Below, piece after piece: positions 1 through 8,667 of a stretch of 64,000 nucleotides of DNA. The notes under the pieces are model-generated. The model was not told the origin of the DNA. It saw only the letters and a list, made by a program, of their open reading frames with translations, and ran no database searches. Positions within the stretch are counted from its first letter, which is position 1; each line of letters opens with the position of its first letter. This stretch comes from CAVVEQ01 sp963804865 (GTDB taxonomy: Bacteria > Chloroflexota > Anaerolineae > Anaerolineales > Anaerolineaceae): assembly GCA_963804865.1 (NCBI GenBank), contig CAWDSH010000001.1:1116001-1180000 (forward strand), read 5' to 3'. The position numbers and the translations under genes are program-made.

Positions 1-773
1 GCATTAAGGTTGAAAGAATCTGGAATGTCGATCGGGTATGCTGTAGCTTCACCATCTGTAAAATATCCAGAAAATGGTTGAAGAGCAACCTCATGGCTGA
101 TCACTCGAATTCCTCTCCGGGAGGCGATGTGACGTACCACCGCTTCAGGGAAGAACTGTCCATTGAAGACGACCACACCCTGAGGTTTGAGCACTTCTAT
201 GCAATTATCGAATTTGACCGCAATATTCCATGAAGATCGGATGAAATGGCGGAAGAATTCCCGTGTCGATGCGTCATCTTCGAGATTGTGACGGCGTAAA
301 GTCCAGCGCAGGGATGGGAGCGCAAGCTCACCCAGGGGTAAATCCCGGAATTGGAATTTCATCAGTTGATCAAGAGAGAGGGATTCAATCTGATTTTCCA
401 ACTCTGTATCCTGTATGTATTCAAACCAGGTATGGTCAGCCTGGCCAAACAAAACTTTTGATTGATTCTGGCACGCCCGGCACGGTGGCTCTGAAGCCGG
501 ATCATCCCGGTCCGTCCCTAGAACGCAACGCGTCATGCCGCTTCTGCAAATGAAATGGTGCACAGGAATACCCTGCAAGTGGAGAGACCAGGCAGCCAGC
601 AAAGAAAATGCCGCATTGAGACTTAAGGCTTCTATGCGGGTGGATGCATTGAAAAAGATGACTGGCGCTATTCCTGAATTGGCAGTCGAATGATCAAAAA
701 TCCTGCGGGTAAAAGACTTGATGCGCTGGTTGGATTGAAAATGAGCAAGTTTCCGATCGATGCGATCTCTCAC
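1..773 (-). CDS. Capsule/surface polysaccharide biosynthesis-type protein, C-terminus cut by window edge
   Basis: An uninterrupted minus-strand frame of 257 codons runs from a GTG at 773 to the left edge, so the 3' end is missing. The GTG follows an AAAAGG-like ribosome site and lies 19 bases after the preceding gene. The residues HHFICRSGMTRCVLG, then a CRAC pair about 20 residues later, and VVVFNGQFFPEA further on are typical of capsule-synthesis proteins of the GT-B-like kind (family resemblance from memory). A second member of this general type with a CRPC motif lies at 18879-20483. Probable role: a cytoplasmic step in assembly or modification of the island's glycan. The assignment to surface glycan metabolism is fairly firm; the exact reaction is unknown. 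Confidence 0.72.
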   Translation of the reverse strand, partial: MRDRIDRKLAHFQSNQRIKSFTRRIFDHSTANSGIAPVIFFNASTRIEALSLNAAFSLLAAWSLHLQGIPVHHFICRSGMTRCVLGTDRDDPASEPPCRACQNQSKVLFGQADHTWFEYIQDTELENQIESLSLDQLMKFQFRDLPLGELALPSLRWTLRRHNLEDDASTREFFRHFIRSSWNIAVKFDNCIEVLKPQGVVVFNGQFFPEAVVRHIASRRGIRVISHEVALQPFSGYFTDGEATAYPIDIPDSFNLN

Positions 774-792
774 AGGGTATTGCCTTTTACTT

Positions 793-2373
793 TCATGGCT
801 GGCAGTCTGGGGAATTCTCCTTGACTTCGGTCAGGAGATAGCGGTCAGGATAAGCGGAGTAGTAGCTTCTATCCTCCAATATGGGATAATCCGTTCCAAA
901 ATGGGTATTCAGAAGGATCCTGAAGATATTTACCGGTGTTATGGTGGAATAAATTTCTCCATTGCCTAGTTTGGGATCGAATACAGCAATGAGATTCTCC
1001 ATCCGATTCTCATCGCGCATACCATGATCTGAAAGCAGGATAATCACAGGAGGAGTTTGCGAATCCTCAATCAGAGTCTTTATCAAGGGCAACATCACAG
1101 TATTGGTATATTCCAGGTTCTTTATAAATCCATCCTGGTAATATTCCTCGCTGATGGGTTGATTTAGAGCTTCGCGGTAATAACGATCATCCAGGCGAAT
1201 ACTGCCATCCGCTTCATAGATGTACGGTGGATGCGGGATCATTAGATGAGCATATACAAACTTCAAACCATCATCCTCTGGCAGAGTGCTTAAGATCGTG
1301 AGAGTGTTTTCCACCCTGCTCACGTGTTGACTGTATGGAAATGTGATGGTACTTAATAGCTGTGATAATGATTGCGGATGTAGGTCAATGGGCAGACGCA
1401 GCATTGTGGTTTTTACCAGCATCGCTTCAAATGGCTGAAATCGCAAATCGAAAAATGATGCCGGTTGAATCGCATAATAATGGTCTGCGTCGGGGATCTC
1501 ACTGAAACCAAAGCCATTTTCAAAAGCTGTCAATTCGTAACCAAGTGCGCTCAATTGCTCCCTTACCAGGCTGTGCTTGATGCCTTGTTCAAGGACATCA
1601 TCGATGGAAATATTTGTCTCCAATTCCGGTATGTATTGCATATTGAGGAAACTTGCCAGCGAAAGCCTGGTCTGGGCATAATTGCTCCGGCTGCAATCTG
1701 CAACAACAAATCTCAAATTCTCCAATTCATCCAGAAATTCCGAATTGTCAAATCCCAGGTTAGCGAACAGGGCATCCTGCCTGCCGTACATATCCAAAAC
1801 AATTACATAAATATCGGGGAGTGAATCTTCATTCTCCGTTTGAAGTGATTGTTTGGATTGAGCTCGAATTGATGCCTGCCATTCCGAAAGCGCTGCGTCA
1901 ACTTGCTGATTTCCACCCTCCGGACGTGAAGAGCGGAATTCGTACCTGAAGATGTTTATCACTGGGAGTGCAACCAAGATGATCGAAATCACGTTGAGCG
2001 GTGATGTCAGGTCAGTGCCATTGAACTTTCGCCTGAGAAAATAGAACAGACCAACCACGACAATCAGGATATAGAAGATCCCCAGGATGCCGTGTCTGCC
2101 CAGGTTGATGCCAAGGATAGGATTGTTTCTCAATACCTGGTAAAGATGACCGTATGAGTAGAATAGGAGAACCAAAAAAGATGTGACAACACCTGCTTTT
2201 CCCCAATTACCAGTCAGTTGTCTGAAAAGCAATAATCCAAGTAAAGTCAACAGTGAACAGACCACAATCGGCCGAAGCATCGCATCCGCCGTGATCTCCT
2301 GCGCATTATTGGCATATAGCGCAATCACGGTATATGCGGTGAGCAGAAATGGGTGCAGCGGGTATTTCTTCAC
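793..2373 (-). CDS. Membrane-anchored sulfatase/LtaS-like hydrolase or transferase (copy 2)
   Basis: 526 residues, GTG start preceded by an AGG. About five hydrophobic helices fill residues 8-145. A linker and an extracytoplasmic alkaline-phosphatase/sulfatase-superfamily domain follow from about residue 186. Visible metal and active-site signatures are IVLD (D194), SNYAQTR (230-236), HLMIPHPP (H376, H381) and LLSDHG (D449-H450). This is the topology of lipoteichoic-acid synthase and phosphoethanolamine transferases, so transfer or removal of a phospho- or sulfo-substituent on an exported glycan or lipid is likely (inference). It is paralogous to 3783-5390; both begin with GTG and share the PLHPFL start. 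A methyltransferase gene separates them. No lipobox or signal peptidase site is visible, so it should remain membrane-bound. Confidence 0.82.
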   Translation of the reverse strand: MKKYPLHPFLLTAYTVIALYANNAQEITADAMLRPIVVCSLLTLLGLLLFRQLTGNWGKAGVVTSFLVLLFYSYGHLYQVLRNNPILGINLGRHGILGIFYILIVVVGLFYFLRRKFNGTDLTSPLNVISIILVALPVINIFRYEFRSSRPEGGNQQVDAALSEWQASIRAQSKQSLQTENEDSLPDIYVIVLDMYGRQDALFANLGFDNSEFLDELENLRFVVADCSRSNYAQTRLSLASFLNMQYIPELETNISIDDVLEQGIKHSLVREQLSALGYELTAFENGFGFSEIPDADHYYAIQPASFFDLRFQPFEAMLVKTTMLRLPIDLHPQSLSQLLSTITFPYSQHVSRVENTLTILSTLPEDDGLKFVYAHLMIPHPPYIYEADGSIRLDDRYYREALNQPISEEYYQDGFIKNLEYTNTVMLPLIKTLIEDSQTPPVIILLSDHGMRDENRMENLIAVFDPKLGNGEIYSTITPVNIFRILLNTHFGTDYPILEDRSYYSAYPDRYLLTEVKENSPDCQP

Positions 2374-2384
2374 AAAAACCTGAT

Positions 2385-3755
2385 CTATTTCTTTTTAAAG
2401 AGGTAAAGAGTCCGTTTTGAACCTGCGACTTTTTCCTTCTTGAGCAGTTTGAAGTATTGTGAGAAATCTTCTTCAAAGCCTTTCTCATTGTACCGGTCAA
2501 AAATATCCAGGCGGCTGGCAAGCAAACGCTGCACTTGGGAATCTTCCTTGGGAACAAATTCGATGATCAGGTGTTTACCAATGCTGCCAAGATATTCTGC
2601 CAATTGTGTGAATGGAACGTTATTTGAAATGGAAATATGGTGCACCAACGCCAATGCCATCACAAGGTCCGCAGGACCGCGTTCCGTGAACGACGAGCGT
2701 TCAGTGTTTGCCCATCCGATGCCGGCGCTGGGATTGGAAAGATCCAGCACCAATGGCAATATGTTCTTTTCTTTCCGCGCTTTGCAGTCGAGATAATTCT
2801 TTTCAACGGCGCTCGGATCGATATCCGAAGAAACGGTGAAAATCCCCTTCTGACTGGCTTGCTGGGAGAATATCCCGGTATTTGCACCCAGATCCCACAC
2901 CATGGAAGGTTTCGCGGCTTCAATGAATTTACCGACCAACGATTTCTTGAGCTCGAAGGCTTCCTTGGTGTAATTGGTGGCATCGTAATAATCCGCCCAT
3001 TCCGTACCGGCAGCCTTCCAATCAAATCCTTTCACGGTCGATTCCAAATTATCGATCAGGCCGAGGAAGGCCATTTTTCCTATCTTGACTTCCTTTACCT
3101 GTATCTCGGTACCTTTATCAGCATACTTTTTCTGAGAAGCAGCATGCTTATGTATATGCAGCTCCACTCCCAGATTGAAATGAGTCTTGCCGGGTAATAA
3201 CTGGCTGGCAAGGTCCAGCGGGATGCCATCAATAAAGACCCGCATCAGTTGTTCCAAGCGGATATCGACCAGTGCCATTAGCGCCAATGGTGCCAGGAAG
3301 TGCTGGCAGAATTGCCGATAAGCAACCCAGGGCTGCCCTTCCGAATAAACTTCGAATGACAGAGTATCGATCAGGACTGGCTTGCCCTGGTGAAATTGGA
3401 TGTTATACACACTGGCGTCCTTCAGCGTCATTCCGGTTTCCATTGCCAGTTTTTCAATTTCCAGGGTGGCGAGGGCAGCATCCTTATACTGGCTGAAGCT
3501 CCATTCATATGGATAAGAAATAAACGTCACCTTTTCAGGTTGGATCACTTTGTAAGAAAGGCTGGCTTCAGCCGGTTTTTCCTTTGTTTCCTTATGACTG
3601 ATAAGAAGACCTTTGTCCGTCAATTTCTTATACAGACCGGAAGTCATTAATTTGTCATAATGTGGCTGGTAGACTTTATTTACCTGGCGAAAGAGATTTC
3701 CTTCCCTGGTGAATAAAAAACCGCTGGGATCACGAAAAGAGGCTGAGATTTTCAT
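2385..3755 (-). CDS. Class I SAM-dependent methyltransferase, NoeA-like
   Basis: 456 residues; ATG preceded by AAAGGA. The N-terminal part (SFRDPSGFLF, about residues 5-14) is characteristic of a methyltransferase group related to rhizobial nodulation protein NoeA. The SAM-binding Rossmann core lies at about 285-400, with VWDLGANTGIFS as motif I and SSDIDPSAV as the acidic motif II. LVMALALVHHI marks the post-motif region. It sits 11 bases upstream of one sulfatase-like gene and 27 bases downstream of the other, so it probably acts in the same glycan-decoration module. Substrate unknown; O-methylation of a sugar is an inference. Confidence 0.83.
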   Translation of the reverse strand: MKISASFRDPSGFLFTREGNLFRQVNKVYQPHYDKLMTSGLYKKLTDKGLLISHKETKEKPAEASLSYKVIQPEKVTFISYPYEWSFSQYKDAALATLEIEKLAMETGMTLKDASVYNIQFHQGKPVLIDTLSFEVYSEGQPWVAYRQFCQHFLAPLALMALVDIRLEQLMRVFIDGIPLDLASQLLPGKTHFNLGVELHIHKHAASQKKYADKGTEIQVKEVKIGKMAFLGLIDNLESTVKGFDWKAAGTEWADYYDATNYTKEAFELKKSLVGKFIEAAKPSMVWDLGANTGIFSQQASQKGIFTVSSDIDPSAVEKNYLDCKARKEKNILPLVLDLSNPSAGIGWANTERSSFTERGPADLVMALALVHHISISNNVPFTQLAEYLGSIGKHLIIEFVPKEDSQVQRLLASRLDIFDRYNEKGFEEDFSQYFKLLKKEKVAGSKRTLYLFKKK

Positions 3756-3782
3756 TTTTTGTCCTTTTAAGTAATGAAGTTA

Positions 3783-5390
3783 TTACCGGCATTCTTCTGA
3801 AGGATCACCGAATTCCCTGAAATCAAATGGAGTGTTGTAATCGGAATACCAACTTACGTCATCAAGCAATGGATAATTAGTTCCAAGGAAAGTATTGAAG
3901 AGTATCCGAAAGCTATTCACTGGCGAAATGGTGGGGTAAAGCCCGGATGATTGATCTCCCGGGAAATAATATGCATTCAAGATCATCATCCTGTTCCTGC
4001 CGCGTTGACCGTGATCAGCCTGCAGGATCATCACCGGCGGTTGCCCAGATTGGCTGAGGATCGATCGAATGATTTCTGGCAGGCGGTTATTGATGAATTC
4101 AACGCCGTCTCTATATCCTTCTAAATAATGCTCTTCATCAACCGGGTAATCGAATGACGCTGCAAAGAATTTTGGATCAGTGGTAAAGGAACCATCCGGT
4201 TTGAAGAGAAAAGGTTGATGAGGCGGGAAAATATGCACAAAAACAAATTTTGGGCCTGCCAAAGATGCAGCATCATCGATATGGTCAAGAATAAATCTTT
4301 CCTCATCGATATAATCATAAAAAGGAAAAGAAATCCGATCCAAAAATTCGCGAAGTGCTGGAACAGGTGATGCATTCAAGATTTTCATCGCGGTGCTGTT
4401 CAGCAGCATGGATTCAAAAGGTTGGATCGACCTCGTCCAAATATTCCTGCTGCTAGATCGGAAATATTCGTCGGCAGCCTGGAATTCGGTAAACGAAATC
4501 CCGCTCTGGATCGCAATGATCTTGTATCCAAAACTCTGTAACGTTTTCATCACATTATTATGTTCTATGTATGGATCAACACTGGTTTTATCTTCGTTTT
4601 CAGCTGTAAATTCATCACTCAAAGACTGTAAATACACCATATTGAGCGATGATACCAATGACAAACGCGTTTGAGTGTAATTGCTCCGACTACAATCAGC
4701 AATATAAAATCCCATTGCTTTTAATTCGTTCAAAAATTCCGAATTATCCAGGCCAAAATCACTCAGCAGTGAATCAGAGCGCACATACGAATCGACAATG
4801 ATGTAATAAATATCGGGTAATGATCCTTCACCTTGTAAAGGTGACTCTGAATGAAATTCCCCTTCCGGTTGTAATACCTCGTCAGCTTGAATACTGGTGG
4901 GAGTCATCGAACTTTCCCGTTTATAAGCAAGCCATTCTGCTTTCACGATCTGGAAAACCGGTACAAACAATAAGATGAATGTCACCAGGTTCAATAGAAT
5001 AGTCAAATCTCCAAACGATCTTAGTCGGGAAATTGATATGATGCCGATTATCCAGATCGCAAGGTAGATCAATCCAAGAACCCGGTGGTGACCCCAGATA
5101 CCGCCAATGGTTGGCACCACATATTGGTACAAATGGCCATACGAAAAGAAAAGTACCAAGGTCAGTGTGGTTATTAAGGCGGCTTTTCGCCGATTACCAA
5201 ATAACAAACCCATGATTATAAATATAAGTGCCGCAAGAAGCAGCGATATCGCCAATGGCCGCATGGCAACCAGTAAGATCACCTCGCGAATATTCCAGGC
5301 CAATAGGGCTATCGTTGGGTATAAAGCAAACAGGAAAGGGTGAAGAGGGATCTTCCTAAAAAATCCCTCTTTTTCAACAGACTTTCTCAC
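3783..5390 (-). CDS. Membrane-anchored sulfatase/LtaS-like hydrolase or transferase (copy 1)
   Basis: 535 residues, GTG start. Five predicted membrane helices occupy roughly residues 18-150. The extracytoplasmic sulfatase-type domain shows IIVDSYVRSDSL, SNYTQTRLSL, FVHIFPPHQPF and ILQADHGQRG, each aligned with the matching signature of its paralogue at 793-2373. The gene begins 12 bases after the small LDPGSGS-protein gene and is followed by the NoeA-like methyltransferase. Paralogues kept side by side suggest two distinct acceptors or two sequential modifications (inference). No signal-peptidase site is visible. It could act as a phosphoglycerol- or phosphoethanolamine-type transferase or as a true hydrolase; sequence alone does not decide. 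Confidence 0.82.
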   Translation of the reverse strand: MRKSVEKEGFFRKIPLHPFLFALYPTIALLAWNIREVILLVAMRPLAISLLLAALIFIIMGLLFGNRRKAALITTLTLVLFFSYGHLYQYVVPTIGGIWGHHRVLGLIYLAIWIIGIISISRLRSFGDLTILLNLVTFILLFVPVFQIVKAEWLAYKRESSMTPTSIQADEVLQPEGEFHSESPLQGEGSLPDIYYIIVDSYVRSDSLLSDFGLDNSEFLNELKAMGFYIADCSRSNYTQTRLSLVSSLNMVYLQSLSDEFTAENEDKTSVDPYIEHNNVMKTLQSFGYKIIAIQSGISFTEFQAADEYFRSSSRNIWTRSIQPFESMLLNSTAMKILNASPVPALREFLDRISFPFYDYIDEERFILDHIDDAASLAGPKFVFVHIFPPHQPFLFKPDGSFTTDPKFFAASFDYPVDEEHYLEGYRDGVEFINNRLPEIIRSILSQSGQPPVMILQADHGQRGRNRMMILNAYYFPGDQSSGLYPTISPVNSFRILFNTFLGTNYPLLDDVSWYSDYNTPFDFREFGDPSEECR

Positions 5391-5402
5391 GATCGAGACC
5401 AG

Positions 5403-5657
5403 CTATTTTTTCTTCGATTTCTTCTTGGCAGGCTCACTCGCTTGAGGTTCCCCTGCAGGAGTCTCCTCAACCGGTTTTTCTTCGACATTCTTCTTGCCTG
5501 AAAAGAAAGCTTTGATCTTTTTCCAATACACCCTGACTGCGAATGCAGCGCCCAGCCCGGCTGCAACCAGTAATTGAACAATAATGCTGCCAGATCCGGG
5601 ATCCAGATAAGCATGCGGTTTGGCCAGTGGAGCTAGAAATAATATGAGTATGTGCAT
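5403..5657 (-). CDS. Small 'LDPGSGS' membrane protein with lysine-rich tail
   Basis: 84 residues; ATG with AAAGGTG about six bases ahead. A hydrophobic N-terminus is followed by AYLDPGSGSIIVQLL, a second hydrophobic helix (to about residue 45) and VYWKKIKAF. The tail is rich in Glu, Pro and Lys and ends in KKKSKKK. Small proteins with an LDPG(S/T)GS motif followed by a helix and a W-K-K segment are common and uncharacterised. I recall them lying near sulfatase-like and methyltransferase genes, as here. The basic tail should lie in the cytoplasm. Function unknown; an accessory to the sulfatase-like enzymes is a guess from position. Confidence 0.75.
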   Translation of the reverse strand: MHILILFLAPLAKPHAYLDPGSGSIIVQLLVAAGLGAAFAVRVYWKKIKAFFSGKKNVEEKPVEETPAGEPQASEPAKKKSKKK

Positions 5658-5674
5658 TGTTTCACCTTTCTAAA

Positions 5675-6556
5675 TTAATCATCAGTTTGGACTCGCCGTA
5701 ACTTCTTCAACGACGGTAATTCACTATCGTAAACGCGTTTTATGCCATCACCGAGCGATTGCTCGCTGACGCGAATGTATTTCACCAGGCGCTCAAATCC
5801 ACCCGGCTCAACGGAAGCAGCCTGGTCAGATCCCCACAGAGCACGGTCAAGGGTGATGTGGCGTTCGATCATGCAGGCACCCAGGGCAACTGCGACGATG
5901 GAAGGCGCCAATCCAACCTCATGACCCGAATAACCGATCGGGCAGGTAAATTCCTTCTTGAGGGTCTCGATCATTCTTAGATTTAATTCTTCCGGTTCGC
6001 AGGGATAAGTACTGGTGGCGTGGGTGATGACCAGATCATTCGGCCCCAGGACATCAATTGCTTTTCGAATCTGATTAAGGGTGGACATCCCTGTCGAAAG
6101 GATCAACGGACGGCATGTCTGCCGTAGTTTTTTTAATAGTGCATGGTCGGTAAGCGATGCGGATGGAATTTTATAACAAACCGGATCAAAGCCTTCCATA
6201 AAATCCACGGATGGCTCGTCCCAGACCGAAACAAACCACGTCACATCCAATGATTTACAGAAACGATCGATCTCCTGGTAACCCTTCTGGTCAAATTCAA
6301 CTTTATACCGGTAATCCAGGTAGGTGATATAACCCCAGGGAGTCTCCCGCATTTGACCGCGCTGCTCCGGCGGAACACAGAGTTCGGGTGTCCGCTTTTG
6401 AAATTTGACGGCATCCACCCCGGCATGATGAGCAGCTTCGATCATTTTCATGGCGGTCTCAAGATCGCCGTTATGGTTAATCCCGATTTCAGCGACAATG
6501 TATGTCGGGTGACCATCTCCAACCCATTTTTCTCCAATTTTTACTTCACGAGGCAT
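5675..6556 (-). CDS. NeuB-family synthase without SAF domain
   Basis: 293 residues. The TIM-barrel NeuB domain is complete: YIVAEIGINHNG near the start, AGVDAVKFQKR, STGMSTLNQI, THATSTYPCEP, IGYSGHEVGLAP and the metal/substrate-site segment MIERHITLDRALWGSDQA. NeuB/SpsE enzymes condense phosphoenolpyruvate with a 6-carbon sugar such as ManNAc to make a 9-carbon acid. The usual C-terminal antifreeze-like SAF domain (about 60 residues, which caps the partner active site) is missing; the protein ends soon after the barrel. The other NeuB at 14982-16049 has it. It lies just downstream of the cytidylyltransferase/phosphatase gene, giving a synthase-phosphatase-CMP activation order typical of nonulosonic acid pathways. 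The exact substrate is open. Confidence 0.86.
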   Translation of the reverse strand: MPREVKIGEKWVGDGHPTYIVAEIGINHNGDLETAMKMIEAAHHAGVDAVKFQKRTPELCVPPEQRGQMRETPWGYITYLDYRYKVEFDQKGYQEIDRFCKSLDVTWFVSVWDEPSVDFMEGFDPVCYKIPSASLTDHALLKKLRQTCRPLILSTGMSTLNQIRKAIDVLGPNDLVITHATSTYPCEPEELNLRMIETLKKEFTCPIGYSGHEVGLAPSIVAVALGACMIERHITLDRALWGSDQAASVEPGGFERLVKYIRVSEQSLGDGIKRVYDSELPSLKKLRRVQTDD

Positions 6557-6593
6557 ATTCCGGCTCCTATCAAAGGGTCAATTATAACCGCAA

Positions 6594-7388
6594 TTATTTT
6601 TCCAAATTGCGGGTCAGCAGCAGATCGCATAATTCTCGCACGGCACCATGCCCACCTGGATTCTTAAGGACAAGATCGACACTTCGCAAAACTTCCGGTT
6701 GCGCATCTGATGGTGCCACCGCATAACCGACCAGGGGAAAGCAATCCATGTCATTTACATCATTGCCAATATAGATGGTATTTTTTGCATTGATCTTTTT
6801 TTCAGCCAGGATGGTTTTGAGCAATTCTGCCTTGTCATCAATTCCCTGAAAAGCGGCGATTTTTAGTTTTCTACATCGTGCTGAAACAACTGGATTAGTT
6901 TCCTTGGAAATCACAATGGGTTCGATCTTGGTTTTTTGCCGAAGAAGGGACAATCCAAGACTGTCACTCCGGCTGCTGGCTACCCGCTCTTTACCGTCCT
7001 CATCAACCCAGACGCGGTTATCCGTCAGCACTCCATCAAAATCCATCACCAGAAGCGAGACTGTTTCTGGTATCAAACGCCGTTTTTTAGCCGGATCGAC
7101 CATGTCCAGATCACTGTTCATTACCAGCCATTCATACCGTTTCCAATCAAAGGGGGTATCGATATCCACAGTGAACCTTGGGTCAAGGATCAATGGCAAG
7201 ATTTTTGTGCCGCTCATCGAATTTTTCCCGGTAATTACCGAAGCCCTGATGGCATCGATATGACCTGTCTGCCAATAGATTTGTGGCAGAATCTGGCGGG
7301 GTGCGTTGAAAGGTTCTTTAATTCCATCCACATGTAATAAGGGTGACATGGTCCCATCAGTCTCATTGATCCGCCACATTTTATGCGG
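6594..7388 (-). CDS. HAD phosphatase (KdsC-like) domain of a NeuA-HAD fusion, cut off by a frameshift
   Basis: This frame continues the cytidylyltransferase at 7381-7839 after a one-base break near 7386-7389. The first part completes the NeuA domain (KMWRINE, RASVITGKNSM, DPRFTVDIDTPFDWKRYEWL). The second part is a HAD phosphatase of the KdsC/NeuA-fusion type, with LLVMDFDGVLTDNRV (nucleophile Asp), VISKETNPVV, an FQGIDDKAELL segment and YIGNDVNDMDC. Such domains remove the 9-phosphate from a nonulosonic acid phosphate before CMP activation. In-frame codons also exist upstream of the break to 7535, but they encode nothing recognisable, so the fragment has no natural start of its own. Confidence 0.8.
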   Translation of the reverse strand, partial: PHKMWRINETDGTMSPLLHVDGIKEPFNAPRQILPQIYWQTGHIDAIRASVITGKNSMSGTKILPLILDPRFTVDIDTPFDWKRYEWLVMNSDLDMVDPAKKRRLIPETVSLLVMDFDGVLTDNRVWVDEDGKERVASSRSDSLGLSLLRQKTKIEPIVISKETNPVVSARCRKLKIAAFQGIDDKAELLKTILAEKKINAKNTIYIGNDVNDMDCFPLVGYAVAPSDAQPEVLRSVDLVLKNPGGHGAVRELCDLLLTRNLEK

Positions 7389-7839
7389 GATTCTGCCCCG
7401 CAGGAACCACACCTCTAACCGAATCAGCATCCGGATGTTCCAGGAGTATTCTGATGGCATCATCCACGCAATGACGCGGTCGGATGGGTGAAGTAGGACG
7501 GAGTTGAACCACGAACTCAGCTTTGTAATCCTCAAATTCCTCCAGCCAGCTCAACGCCTGCTGGAATACGGGCAGGTCACGGGTATCATCCTGCGCCAAT
7601 TCGGGAGGTCGCAGGAAAGGGACCTGGGCACCATACTGGCGGGCGACTGCCGCGATCTCCTCATCATCCGTCGAGACGATCACCCGGGTTACCAGCCCGG
7701 CACGTAACCCGGCTTCGATGCTGTAGGCGATCAAAGGGTAACCGGCAAAAGGCTTGATGTTCTTTCGCGGGATGCCTTTGGATCCTCCCCGTGCCGGGAT
7801 GATCGCCAGGACTTCACGTTTATTTACCATGCTGTCCAT
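7381..7839 (-). CDS. Acylneuraminate cytidylyltransferase (NeuA-like) N-terminal part, frameshifted
   Basis: 152 codons end at TAA 7381-7383 just after QNPA. The nucleotide-binding signature AIIPARGGSKGIPRKN is present near residue 12, followed by FAGYPLIAYSIE, STDDEEIA and VQLRPTSPIR. It activates a nonulosonic acid with CTP to the CMP-sugar. Reading CCCGCAT as one base too many restores N-P-H-K-M-W and joins the frame that carries the rest of NeuA plus a phosphatase domain (to 6594). The intact protein would be about 410 residues. The ATG at 7839 overlaps the upstream SDR gene by 16 bases; a second in-frame ATG is at 7830. Confidence 0.85.
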   Translation of the reverse strand: MDSMVNKREVLAIIPARGGSKGIPRKNIKPFAGYPLIAYSIEAGLRAGLVTRVIVSTDDEEIAAVARQYGAQVPFLRPPELAQDDTRDLPVFQQALSWLEEFEDYKAEFVVQLRPTSPIRPRHCVDDAIRILLEHPDADSVRGVVPAGQNPA

Positions 7840-8645
7840 CCCCCGTCCACCACGAGATTGGCACCGGTCATATATGATGACGCATCCGATGCAAGGAAAA
7901 GCAGGGCTCCGTTCATTTCATCTTTTCGTGCCATCCTGCCCAGAACCGTCCTGGCCGAATAATTCTGAGTGAAAATTTCATCGTGCTGGTTGTATACCCC
8001 ACCCGGTGTGAGGGCATTGGCCCGGATATTTTTTCCAGCATAGTATGTTGCCAGGTAGTGTGTTAATCCCAGAACACCTGCCTTGGTGACCGAATAATAA
8101 ACTGGTTTGAACTGCGCCGGCTTCCCAGGTTTAATATAAATGCGCTGATCAGGTCCGACCAAGCCATATGTGGAACAAATATTGATGATCACCCCGTGAT
8201 CCTGTGCCAGCATCGGTTTTACTGCCGCCTGTGCACAAAGGAATAAGCCGGTCAAGTTGATATCCAAAGCCTGGCGCCAACTTTCCAGTGGATAACTTTC
8301 AAAAGCATTACTGGCTTGTTCGTGATGCGTTGGATCGAATTTCGGATCTTGAGCTGCACTACAAACCAAAATATCCAATCTCGAGTAGTACTCAAGACAC
8401 TTATCCACCATATTTCCAACAGATCGTGGATCAGTCACATCCACACCGATGGCTTTTACCGGATATCCTTCGTGATGAAGTGTTTTTGCCAATTCGTTCG
8501 CAGCTTCTTCATTAAAGTCAGCTGCAACAACGGATGCTCCTGCTTCAGCAAGCGTCCGGCAGAACTGGCTGCCCAGTAGACCTGCACCCCCGGTGACCAA
8601 TGCGACCTGTCCTTTGAGATTGAATTTATCCATTATTGTTGTCAT
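7824..8645 (-). CDS. Short-chain dehydrogenase/reductase (SDR)
   Basis: 273 residues, a full-length classical SDR. The cofactor motif TGGAGLLGSQ sits near residue 19, NICSTYG holds the catalytic Ser, and YYSVTKAG the catalytic Tyr and Lys. TPGGV and the ending NLVVDGGWTAW are typical of the family. It is an NAD(P)-dependent oxidoreductase, probably acting on a sugar or sugar nucleotide because it sits between a Gfo/Idh oxidoreductase gene and the NeuA-HAD gene. Its 3' end overlaps the start of NeuA by 16 bases. Substrate not determined. Confidence 0.87.
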   Translation of the reverse strand: MTTIMDKFNLKGQVALVTGGAGLLGSQFCRTLAEAGASVVAADFNEEAANELAKTLHHEGYPVKAIGVDVTDPRSVGNMVDKCLEYYSRLDILVCSAAQDPKFDPTHHEQASNAFESYPLESWRQALDINLTGLFLCAQAAVKPMLAQDHGVIINICSTYGLVGPDQRIYIKPGKPAQFKPVYYSVTKAGVLGLTHYLATYYAGKNIRANALTPGGVYNQHDEIFTQNYSARTVLGRMARKDEMNGALLFLASDASSYMTGANLVVDGGWTAW

Positions 8646-8667
8646 ATTCGTGTCTCAACTTTCATGG

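Noticed and set aside
263..553. 96-codon plus-strand frame near the left edge
   Set aside because: The minus-strand frame over the same bases is open for 257 codons with family motifs.
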